Shown here: piece after piece, positions 1 to 6,366 of the stretch
Numbering within the stretch: position 1 is the stretch's first letter
How the letters are laid out: each line of letters begins with the position of its first letter
Assembly: GCA_964606415.1 (NCBI GenBank)
Contig: CAZSGN010000051.1
Coordinates: forward strand, 1 to 13,899
From: CAZSGN01 sp964606415
GTDB lineage: Bacteria; Bacteroidota; Bacteroidia; Bacteroidales; JBBRXJ01
DNA: 13,899 nt
Direction: 5' to 3'
Notes under the pieces: generated by a model
Databases searched by the model: none
Seen by the model: the letters and a program-made list of their open reading frames with translations, nothing else
What the model was told of the DNA's origin: nothing
Position numbers and translations under genes: made by a program

Positions 1-192
1 CAATATTTTAACAATTTTAACAGTGTCTTATATCATTTAAATATTTAACCATTAATTGAAATAAGAGTAGAACCAAAAGAAAGATAAAAAACAAAACACG
101 TCTTAAATACCAAAAGTCTATTTAACAACAACTTATATAACTTGAAATGATTTAGATCACCATATTTTTTAAAAACTATCACCATGATTTTT

Positions 193-223
193 TTGCACTC
201 AGCTTCTTTTTGTTGTATCTTTA
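193..223 (+). promoter_or_regulatory. Bacteroidota-type promoter of the first small gene
   Basis: A TTTG whose TTG is at 193-195 is followed, after exactly 20 nt, by TATCTTTA at 216-223. This matches TAnnTTTG at seven of eight positions, with the spacing usual for the Bacteroidota housekeeping sigma factor. Transcription would begin near 230, about 20 nt before the ATG at 252. That placement argues against the upstream in-frame TTG at 210 as a start codon, because it would lie inside the promoter. The rest of 1-192 is AT-rich and shows no gene or structure I can support. Confidence 0.5.
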
Positions 224-251
224 TTCGGAAAACCCTATAATAAAACCCGTC

Positions 252-443
252 ATGTTAGAACACCAAAAACTTGTTCTTCAAAACCTTAGTGGGGACAAAG
301 AATTATTCCGTAAAGAACTTCTTAAATCCATGAAATGGCTAAAATCTTATGAACTTTTTCATCTCTATCGCTGGCTAAAAAACAATTATGCAGACACCCA
401 CAGTGATGTGATTTATGAAGTTTTCAAACTTTTTGCTGCATGA
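252..443 (+). CDS. small protein of unknown function (paralogue of the protein at 13537-13731)
   Basis: This gene encodes 63 residues. I chose the ATG at 252 rather than an in-frame TTG at 210 because the protein from 252 aligns from its first residue, without gaps, with the 64-residue product at the other end of the window (25 of 63 identical by my count). A good promoter also lies just upstream of 252. Shared positions include M1-L2, H4-Q5-K6, D15-K16-E17, F19-R20, W29, Y33-E34, F36, W41, K43, H50 and D52-V53-I54-x-E56-V57. The protein looks soluble and mostly helical, with no signal peptide, membrane segment or Cys pair. I recognise no named family. Conservation of aromatic and charged residues in both copies indicates a real protein under selection. 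It is followed by more than 400 bases without a gene, so it appears to be monocistronic. Its function is unknown. Confidence 0.72.
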   Translation: MLEHQKLVLQNLSGDKELFRKELLKSMKWLKSYELFHLYRWLKNNYADTHSDVIYEVFKLFAA

Positions 444-685
444 TTATTTATTCCGTTTGATTATAATGTAAATCATGTATTTTTTAAACAAGCTCATCTT
501 ACTGGCCTGGCACTTCCTGGTATAAGTTAACTCTTGCTCCTTTCTATAGTTAATCCTGCCACTTTAAGTGAAATGAATAAAATGAAAGACTTACATCTTT
601 CTTAGTCTTCGAGAAAATCGAGAAAGCTGCTTGCGTTATTTCTGATAAAAATAGCTTAAGTTGAGTGATCATTATTAGAACCCAA

Positions 686-705
686 ATTGAGCGATTCCGC
701 TCAAT
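686..705. repeat. perfect 8-bp hairpin with tetraloop
   Basis: ATTGAGCG at 686-693 is repeated in inverted form at 698-705 around the loop ATTC. It stands four bases before a second, longer hairpin. No T-run follows it on either strand, so it is not a typical intrinsic terminator. Confidence 0.6.
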
Positions 706-709
706 CGAT

Positions 710-751
710 TAAGTAAAGCGATTTTTCACTTCGTTTAAATCGCTTTACTTA
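710..751. repeat. perfect 15-bp inverted repeat with 12-nt loop
   Basis: Bases 710-724 (core AAGTAAAGCGATTT) are perfectly complementary to 737-751, with a 12-nt loop at 725-736. A 15-bp uninterrupted stem is far beyond chance in a region this size. There is no T-run after either arm. The word GCGATT is shared with the neighbouring hairpin at 686-705, so the two may form one element. It could be a structured small RNA, a dispersed REP- or MITE-like palindrome, or a protein-binding site. The sequence alone does not decide between these. Confidence 0.65.
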
Positions 752-816
752 GGTAGAAGATATTCATTCCAGCTAATTTCCTTCAAAGATCATTTTTTCA
801 ACTCATACAAAAAAAG

Positions 817-824
817 TATCTTTA
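817..824 (+). promoter_or_regulatory. weak promoter -7 box upstream of the OmpA-family gene
   Basis: TATCTTTA matches TAnnTTTG at seven of eight positions and is identical to the -7 box at 216-223. The -33 element is poor: TTT rather than TTG at the expected 20-nt spacing. If used, it gives a leader of about 35 nt before the ATG at 867. Confidence 0.3.
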
Positions 825-866
825 AAAACAGAATTATAATTATTTTATCAAGGAAAAATATAGCCA

Positions 867-2264
867 ATGAAACAATATTTTATGATGTTGATGGTGGTGG
901 GTTCATTCCTGTTCATTTCACTTTTGAACGGGCAGCAATCACCGGAAGCAAATCTTGTTCCCAACTGGAGTTTTGAAGAATATGAAAAATGCCCTAAAAC
1001 GCATACTGTTCAGAACCTCTCGCACGAGTTAATTCCCAACTGGAGCTACCCTACGCGAACAGCACCAGACTATTTTAATCGTTGCAGTGAAAACAGTGAA
1101 GTTGGGGTGCCTGAAAATTTCGCTGGTGTTAGTGAGCCTAAAACAGGAGACGGCTACATTGGCTTTATTCTTTCGGGCTCAGAAGTCGAATATCGTGAAT
1201 ACGTCCAGGGACGGTTAAAAGAAAATTTAAAACCCAATACCAAATATTGTGTCCGTTTCTCTTACCGGCTGGCATCAATGTCCAAATTCGTTGTTGATCA
1301 ATTAAGTGTATATTTCACTGACCGTCCTGTTGAAAATAAAAGCACCAAAGCACTGGGAGTGGATACCAAACTGAATAACCAATCGGGTTTATTCCTGGAC
1401 AATGTCAAAGAATGGCAAGAAATCTGCCATCTATATGAGGCCACAGGAAATGAATCACATTTTATTATCGGGAATTTCAAAGATTATCAGCATACAAATT
1501 ATGTGGTCACAGATAAAAATGTGCAAAATCAAAGGGGAAAAGAATATGCTTATTATTTTTTTGATGACATCATCATCGAAGAGTTGGATAATTGTCTCAA
1601 ATGCCCTTGTGTCAATCATGATCTTGAAGCCGTGATCATAGACACCTCATACACGGGTGGTTTCAATCCCTTGACTGGCAGAATTGATAAGAAAAAAGAT
1701 GACGGAGAAATATCCATTGCTGTCTCAGGCGGAACCCCTCCCTATACCATCAATTGGTCAAATGGGCAGCAAGGAAAAAACTTAAGCAATCTGTCTGCCG
1801 GCAAATATCAATTTACCGTTAAAGATCAAAATAATTGCATCCAAACCGGAAAGGTGCATTTCAAAGCGCCCAAAATTAAAAAGCCAGCAGATGAGAGCCA
1901 GTTCGAAACCATACAGGAGGGTTCTGCCATCATTCTTAATAATATTTTTTTCGAAACTAATAAAACCAAACTTTTACCCGCTTCTTTTAAGGAACTGGAC
2001 CGTGTTGTTCAATTTATTAATGAGCATAACATCAGTAAAATAGAAATATCCGGACACACAGACAGTGATGGCTCTGAAAGCTACAATCAAAAGCTTAGTG
2101 AAGGGCGTGCAAAAGCCGTTGTCGAATACCTCAAAGAAAAAGGGATTTCGGAAAAAAGGCTCACTTATGTGGGGCATGGGGAAAATAAACCCATCGACAC
2201 AAACAAAACGGATGAGGGCAAAGCACGAAACAGAAGAGTTGAATTTTTAGTTGTAAAACGTTAA
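867..2264 (+). CDS. secreted OmpA-family protein with SprB-like repeat
   Basis: This 465-residue envelope protein starts with a signal peptide (about residues 1-22: K2, then a hydrophobic run ending near NGQ). Residues 29-245 form an N-terminal module opening with NLVPNWSFEEY. This opening is common in Bacteroidota OmpA-like and Por-sorted proteins and suggests a jelly-roll or carbohydrate-binding fold. Six cysteines at 41, 73, 128, 187, 243 and 246 could form disulfides. Residues 279-335 match the SprB repeat (DGEISIAVSGGTPPY, then W, then LSAGKYQFTVKDQNNC). Residues 354-463 are an OmpA C-terminal domain. They include NIFFETNKTKLLP, SGHTDSDG and RNRRVEFLV, and D399 and R414 are at the positions that contact diaminopimelate of peptidoglycan. 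The protein probably anchors to the cell wall and presents the N-terminal module in the periplasm or at the outer membrane. The next gene starts 75 bp downstream on the same strand and is probably co-transcribed. The ligand is unknown. Confidence 0.88.
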   Translation: MKQYFMMLMVVGSFLFISLLNGQQSPEANLVPNWSFEEYEKCPKTHTVQNLSHELIPNWSYPTRTAPDYFNRCSENSEVGVPENFAGVSEPKTGDGYIGFILSGSEVEYREYVQGRLKENLKPNTKYCVRFSYRLASMSKFVVDQLSVYFTDRPVENKSTKALGVDTKLNNQSGLFLDNVKEWQEICHLYEATGNESHFIIGNFKDYQHTNYVVTDKNVQNQRGKEYAYYFFDDIIIEELDNCLKCPCVNHDLEAVIIDTSYTGGFNPLTGRIDKKKDDGEISIAVSGGTPPYTINWSNGQQGKNLSNLSAGKYQFTVKDQNNCIQTGKVHFKAPKIKKPADESQFETIQEGSAIILNNIFFETNKTKLLPASFKELDRVVQFINEHNISKIEISGHTDSDGSESYNQKLSEGRAKAVVEYLKEKGISEKRLTYVGHGENKPIDTNKTDEGKARNRRVEFLVVKR

Positions 2265-2339
2265 TAATCAGGATTAAAAACTGGTCATTAAACACAAATA
2301 TAATCGTTCTCTAAATCCCAAAGAATAATTAAAAGACCA

Positions 2340-4310
2340 ATGAAAAAAATATTCGTTATTGCCATTCTGCTTTTTTATGTTTTATCTTCCTGGTCACAAA
2401 GCATGAACAGATGCTTTCGCCAACTGGAAAAGAAAGACTACGAAAAAGGTGTTGAACTATTCAAACGATATCTGGAAGATGAACCTGAAAATGCTGTTGC
2501 TAATTTAGCGCTGGCGATGATTTATGCCAATCAGGAATACGCCCAAACCGACCTTATGACCGCATGGGAATACGCCCGGGAAGCAAAAAAACATCTCGAG
2601 AACATCAATAAAGAGGATGAGGAATTACTTTACAATTACTTTAAATCTTTAAGGCGCTCAGCCGACCGCTTTTCCAAACGTTTTAATTTAAGAGTAGAAG
2701 AAATAGAAAACCAGTTAATCAGATATGTCAGGGAAGAAAATGACATTAACCTGGTAAAATCATTTATTGAACGGTTCCCAAATTCCAGATACCATAAAAG
2801 CGCTATCCACATCTGGCATTACCTTGAATTCCGGAAAGTTGAAAAAAAACATACAATTAATGCTTACAGGGACTTTATAGAACAATTCCCTGAAGCAGCC
2901 CAAGTAGAAGAATCCAGGCAAGCTATCCACAAAATTGCTTTTCAAAAAGCACAAAACAAAAACACACCCAAAGCCTGGCAGAAATTTATTGATGCTTATC
3001 CCCAGGCGAAACAAGTGAATATTGCCCGCAAAGAAATAGCTAAAGCAGCCTTTCAAAAAGCCCGGACAACCAACACCATTAATGCCCTTGAGCAATACAT
3101 GAATGACTACCCCGGTTCCAAATATGTACTTGATGCTAAGAACATCCTTAAATCACTGTATTTTGAAAAAGCACAACAGGACAATACGATAGAGGCTTTT
3201 AATGAATATGTTAAGAAATACCCTAAAGGACAAAATTTTAAAACAATTTTTAACCTTAAATCGAAAATATTAGGCCAGAATCTTCAATCCAGCCATCCCA
3301 AACTCCTAAAAAAAACAAACTGGTGCATTGGCTTTGATAATAATTATGGCTTTGAGGAAGTCATCGGATTGGCTCAAAAAAAGAACGGGAACTACTTGTT
3401 AATCTCTTTTGCCTCAAAGAAAGAAAGATCAGATAGCGTACCTTATCAATTTTGGCTGTTAGAACTGGATCAGGAAAGAAAACTTGTCAATAACCGGTTT
3501 ATCAATTACCCTGGAGTTGACACTATCCATTACATGAATTTAAATGCGGACGATGATATCATTATGGCAGGCACCAATATTCCTAAGGCAGATAGTCTCT
3601 CTGGTTCATTTTTTCTTTTGAAATTAGATGCCGATGGAAATAAAAAGTGGCAACGCAAAGTAACAAACATGCATGTTTCATCCCTTGACATTACGCCTCA
3701 GAATGACTTTATTTTAGCCGGAGGTATAACCGATACCACAAGAAATGAAAAAGATAGTCTGGTCAATAAAACCCGGTTTTATATGATCAAAATGAATAGT
3801 GATGGACACAAAATGTGGGAGAGAAACTATTCACAGGATGGCATGCTGGCTGGCATTGATGTGTTATCAGACAGCAATATCGTCTTTGGTGGACACCATT
3901 GGGTTGCTTCTGTCAATGACCAGGGTTATCTTAACTGGGATTATTTCCTGCCGGAAGAAGACACCATCTTACTGCTTTCCTGTAATGAAGATCATATCGC
4001 CGTTCTTTCAAAAAAAGACAGCACATCATCCCGGCTTAGCTATTTGAACCAGTCAGGGAATCAAATATGGGAACAAACGATCAATGACCCATGGCAGGCT
4101 GATCAATTAAAACTCCGGGGAAACGATATCATTCTGACCTTTAACGAACCATCGGGCAAAAAGCTTCTAATGCTGGACACCAAAGGACATTCTTTGCAAG
4201 AAATAAAAAATATAAAATCCTGGCACCCGCTTTTATTTTCATCCGGAAACATTGCCACCACTCTTAAACGAAAAGAGACAAATAAAGACATAGTCCTTTT
4301 CCGTTATTAA
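2340..4310 (+). CDS. secreted protein with 37-residue TPR-like repeats and propeller-like C-terminal domain
   Basis: This 656-residue protein has a signal peptide (residues 1-20, K2-K3 then a hydrophobic core ending SSWSQ). Residues 22-120 read as ordinary tetratricopeptide helices. Residues 126-310 are five consecutive units of exactly 37 residues (126, 163, 200, 237, 274). They follow the pattern F-x-K-A-x-x-x-N-T, A, two aromatic or hydrophobic positions, then YP or FP, as in the TPR-like arrays of BamD/YbgF-type periplasmic proteins. From about 325 the protein switches to beta-rich repeats of the form LLKLDADGNKKWQRK and MIKMNSDGHKMWERN, alternating with ILAGG or IIMAG. This looks like a seven- or eight-bladed propeller, as in many Bacteroidota surface proteins. 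No T9SS C-terminal sorting domain is visible, since the protein ends in the propeller. It follows the OmpA-family gene on the same strand, and a scaffold or binding role in the envelope is an inference. Confidence 0.8.
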   Translation: MKKIFVIAILLFYVLSSWSQSMNRCFRQLEKKDYEKGVELFKRYLEDEPENAVANLALAMIYANQEYAQTDLMTAWEYAREAKKHLENINKEDEELLYNYFKSLRRSADRFSKRFNLRVEEIENQLIRYVREENDINLVKSFIERFPNSRYHKSAIHIWHYLEFRKVEKKHTINAYRDFIEQFPEAAQVEESRQAIHKIAFQKAQNKNTPKAWQKFIDAYPQAKQVNIARKEIAKAAFQKARTTNTINALEQYMNDYPGSKYVLDAKNILKSLYFEKAQQDNTIEAFNEYVKKYPKGQNFKTIFNLKSKILGQNLQSSHPKLLKKTNWCIGFDNNYGFEEVIGLAQKKNGNYLLISFASKKERSDSVPYQFWLLELDQERKLVNNRFINYPGVDTIHYMNLNADDDIIMAGTNIPKADSLSGSFFLLKLDADGNKKWQRKVTNMHVSSLDITPQNDFILAGGITDTTRNEKDSLVNKTRFYMIKMNSDGHKMWERNYSQDGMLAGIDVLSDSNIVFGGHHWVASVNDQGYLNWDYFLPEEDTILLLSCNEDHIAVLSKKDSTSSRLSYLNQSGNQIWEQTINDPWQADQLKLRGNDIILTFNEPSGKKLLMLDTKGHSLQEIKNIKSWHPLLFSSGNIATTLKRKETNKDIVLFRY

Positions 4311-4359
4311 CAAAATAATTTATCCCCTCACCTCATTTATCTCTATAATTTCAACAAGC

Positions 4360-5094
4360 ATGACACAACAAATTCGATTCGAACCAAATACAAAAATGAT
4401 AGATGTTATCGACTCAAACTACCTGCTCTTGCCAATCATCAGCAGATTTGGAATCAAACTTGGATTTGGCGACCAAACAGTTGCTAAAATATGTCAAAAA
4501 AATAATATCCATACTTCATTTTTTCTTGATATCCTAAATGCCTATAATGACAATTCCTCTTATCCCGAAGAACAAATACAGGCAAATGAGCCGGAGCTGG
4601 TTGTAGACTATCTGATCAAAACACATCAATATTACAAAGAAAATTACATCCCTGATATTGAGTTTATGATCCAGAATCTTTTAACAAGCTGCCCAACAGG
4701 CTGCGAGAATCTGGAACTAATCAAAAATTTCTACAAACAATATAAGGAGGAGCTTGAACATCACCTTCAAAACGAGGAAGATCGCTTTTTCCCATATTTG
4801 AAAGCCCTTGTTAATAATGAGCCTCTATCCGGTGATATTAAATCCCTCCAGGAAAACTTCTCTTTTTCTTATCACGAGCATTCGGATGAACATGATAATG
4901 TGCTGCTCAAGCTTCTCGATCTGAAAAATATCATTATCAAATATCTCCCCCCTGACTATGATCAGGAAAAATGTAACAAACTACTTCACTGGATATATGT
5001 CTTTGAACAAGACCTGCAGGATCATGAAAAACTCGAGGACCAGATTCTAATACCGGCATTGAAAAAATTAGAAGACGGATACCAAAAATCCTGA
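4360..5094 (+). CDS. hemerythrin-like domain protein related to YtfE/RIC (ScdA)
   Basis: This 244-residue cytoplasmic protein has two parts. Residues 8-60 resemble the ScdA N-terminal domain (SRFGIKLGFGDQTVAKIC) but lack the paired cysteines that YtfE/ScdA carry there. Residues 80-238 form a hemerythrin four-helix bundle. Likely diiron ligands are H89, H135 with E139 (HxxxE), H178 (in EHD) and H222 with E226 (HxxxE). The 44-residue spacing from H178 to H222 equals that of H160 to H204 in E. coli YtfE. At the site of the remaining YtfE ligand (H105) there is Ser110, next to C111-P-T-G-C115. YtfE-type proteins help restore iron-sulfur clusters after nitrosative or oxidative stress, and a similar role here is inferred. 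Only 4 bp separate its stop from the regulator gene downstream, so the two surely share a transcript. From memory, hemerythrins with a GxxLGFG N-terminus next to a LuxR gene are widespread in Bacteroidales. Confidence 0.82.
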   Translation: MTQQIRFEPNTKMIDVIDSNYLLLPIISRFGIKLGFGDQTVAKICQKNNIHTSFFLDILNAYNDNSSYPEEQIQANEPELVVDYLIKTHQYYKENYIPDIEFMIQNLLTSCPTGCENLELIKNFYKQYKEELEHHLQNEEDRFFPYLKALVNNEPLSGDIKSLQENFSFSYHEHSDEHDNVLLKLLDLKNIIIKYLPPDYDQEKCNKLLHWIYVFEQDLQDHEKLEDQILIPALKKLEDGYQKS

Positions 5095-5098
5095 AATC

Positions 5099-5680
5099 AT
5101 GCAACAATCCATAGCCATCGTCAGCCATTCATACATTATCCAGCGTGGGCTAACTGCCATCATCTCGGACCTTAGCAATGCTTCATTTATCTATTTCCCA
5201 AATATGCCTGCACTTAATAATTATTTAGAAGAAAAACAGCCCAATATTATCCTTATTGATGAAAAAGTCCTCCAGGCCAACTTTGACCAAGACCTTTTCG
5301 CACGGTTAAATAAAAAAGCCAGAACAGGGCTTATTACCAGAGAAGATCTCCCCCCTAAAAATATTCGCGGGATAGATTTCATTCTTAAAAGCAATGCAAC
5401 AAAAAGTGAAATCAGTCCTGTCTTTGAAAAACACTTCTCAGACACAAAACAATCCGAGAATAAAGAATCCTCGCTATTATCAGAGAGAGAAAAAGAGGTT
5501 TTAACCATGGTCGCCTATGGCCGGACAAACCAGGAAATTGCTGATAAACTTTTTATTAGCAAGCATACCGTCATCTCACATCGCAAAAATATCACTGCCA
5601 AACTGGGCATCAAAACCGTTAGCGGATTAACCGTCTATGCTGTGCTCAATAAAATGATTCCCCGCGACCAAATCCAATAA
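5099..5680 (+). CDS. LuxR/NarL-type transcriptional regulator with degenerate receiver domain
   Basis: This is a 193-residue protein. The C-terminal half (about 125-190) is a clear LuxR/NarL helix-turn-helix: LSEREKEVLTMVAYGRTNQEIA, then LFISKHTVISHRKNI and KLGIKT. The N-terminal 110 residues have the outline of a receiver: a first strand IAIV, D54 at the end of the third strand (NIILIDEK) and K97 (FILKSN). The acidic pair that binds Mg2+ after the first strand is replaced by S9-H10-S11, and the domain is shorter than usual. Phosphorylation is therefore doubtful, and no histidine kinase lies nearby. It follows the hemerythrin gene after 4 bp, which suggests that it either senses the state of the hemerythrin protein or controls this transcript. 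A hairpin with a T-run follows its stop codon. The DNA-binding role is firm; signal and targets are inferred. Confidence 0.85.
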   Translation: MQQSIAIVSHSYIIQRGLTAIISDLSNASFIYFPNMPALNNYLEEKQPNIILIDEKVLQANFDQDLFARLNKKARTGLITREDLPPKNIRGIDFILKSNATKSEISPVFEKHFSDTKQSENKESSLLSEREKEVLTMVAYGRTNQEIADKLFISKHTVISHRKNITAKLGIKTVSGLTVYAVLNKMIPRDQIQ

Positions 5681-5689
5681 ACAGCCTGA

Positions 5690-5749
5690 CTCGATACGAA
5701 GGAGGAGCAATAATTAATCTCAGAAAGGCATTCGTAGGCGAGCTTTTTT
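5690..5749 (+). terminator. probable intrinsic terminator after the LuxR-type gene
   Basis: CTCG-A-TACGAA (5690-5700) pairs with TTCGTA-GG-CGAG (5731-5742), giving six plus four base pairs around a small internal loop. The arms are separated by a 30-nt apical loop, and six Ts follow at 5744-5749. The large loop makes the call uncertain. The position, 9 bp after the stop codon and before a convergent gene, fits. Confidence 0.4.
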
Positions 5750-5819
5750 ATCTTTTGATCAACTAATATTTTAGATAAAAAAAACTGCTGTCCGAATATT
5801 TTGAGAAAAATAAGATTTT

Positions 5820-5868
5820 AGGAACTTTTAACACAGAAACCACATAAAAACATAGACTCCCAGGCCTT
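5820..5868. repeat. possible copy of a dispersed intergenic repeat beside the gap
   Basis: The stretch containing AACACAGAAACCACATAAAA, followed by ACATAGACTCCC, resembles (from memory only) simple intergenic repeats found in many copies in some environmental bacterial genomes. It runs directly into the assembly gap, which is what a repeat would cause. It does not look like the expected end of the PPC gene. I cannot confirm other copies within this window. Confidence 0.2.
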
Positions 5869-5878
5869 NNNNNNNNNN
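5869..5878. other. assembly gap (ten Ns)
   Basis: Ten unknown bases interrupt the 3' part of the PPC-domain gene. The round number suggests a scaffolding placeholder, so the true length is unknown. Confidence 0.97.
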
Positions 5879-6296
5879 CATCCGGCATCCGCCGGGCATC
5901 ATTATCAGTCAGCTCAACAAGAACTATTTCAAAAACATGCCATACATAAACGCCTTTACGAATACATCCTGTCAGACTATTACTGCCACGGCCACATGAA
6001 AGATGCATATGCACCCGGGCATTCCCTTCAGAATCAGGAAAAACCGTTCCGTTCCCTGTCGCTTCGTGTACCTCGCTCAGCAGTACTTCCATAGGCTTGA
6101 TTTGCTGTGAACGGCCTTGCTCAGGCCCACAAATTAAATTACTCCCCTTATCAACCCCGCCAATACCATAAAAATAAGCTGAAGCAATGTTTTTCTCCGC
6201 AACAAACCGCTCAATGCATTCATGAATTACATCCCCATCTTCTAATCTAATTACAAAAGTTCGACCCTGCTTCGCATATGTATATTGCATAATCAT
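5879..6296 (-). CDS. PPC/DUF296 domain protein, C-terminus lost in assembly gap
   Basis: 139 residues are readable before the gap, and family members of this bacterial type end about 10-15 residues later. The protein begins with YAKQGRTFVIRLEDGD and continues with YFYGIGGVDKG, a VHEATGNGTVFPD stretch, VHMHLSCGRG (H96 and H98, likely metal or ligand contacts), GCIRKGVYVW and VLVELTDNDARRMPD. This is the stand-alone PPC (plants and prokaryotes conserved) fold, which forms trimers. In plants it is joined to AT-hooks, but no AT-hook is present here. In bacteria its role is not established. The expected ending (like D-x-x-TGFELL) is missing, and sequence beyond the Ns gives no matching frame, so the gene is probably intact in the organism and cut only by the assembly. 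The start could be the ATG at 6296 or the one two codons later. It is divergent from pdxH across 70 bp. Confidence 0.8.
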
Positions 6297-6321
6297 ATAT
6301 TTATTTACAGTTATAAAATTG

Positions 6322-6329
6322 TACTTTTG
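6322..6329 (+). promoter_or_regulatory. promoter -7 box of pdxH
   Basis: TACTTTTG matches the Bacteroidota -7 consensus TAnnTTTG at every position and would start transcription near 6335, about 30 nt before the ATG at 6367. No TTG stands at the usual -33 distance. On the opposite strand GAACTTTG (6331-6338) is a one-mismatch candidate for the divergent PPC gene, so the two promoters may overlap. Confidence 0.45.
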
Positions 6330-6366
6330 TCAAAGTTCGTTTTTTTTATAAAAAAAGCTGAAATTC

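Larger units (their letters stand above)
444..866. other. 423-bp intergenic region, no gene, with inverted repeats
   Basis: No coding region is supported on either strand. The only readable frames are very short, for example 16 codons at 475-525, which resemble a signal-peptide start. The stretch contains a short repeat of TCGAGAAA around 610-628. It also has a weak 6-bp inverted repeat (586-591 with 604-609) and two strong adjacent hairpins, listed separately. The last 50 bases before 867 hold a weak promoter-like box. The region separates two unrelated genes on the same strand, so it must hold at least the promoter of the gene at 867. Confidence 0.6.

Noticed and set aside
210..251. In-frame TTG extension of the first small gene
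   Set aside because: It overlaps the promoter boxes, and the paralogue aligns exactly from the ATG at 252.
475..525. A 16-codon frame resembling the start of a signal peptide (MYFLNKLILLAWHFLV)
   Set aside because: It is too short, has no promoter or conserved partner, and stops immediately. It may be chance or a remnant.
444..866. CRISPR array or integron attC site in the gene-free region
   Set aside because: The inverted repeats are two single hairpins without regularly spaced direct repeats, spacers, cas genes or an integrase.
5763..5868. C-terminal tail of the PPC protein read across the Ns
   Set aside because: The tail composition is unlike the family, and the reading frame through a placeholder gap is arbitrary.
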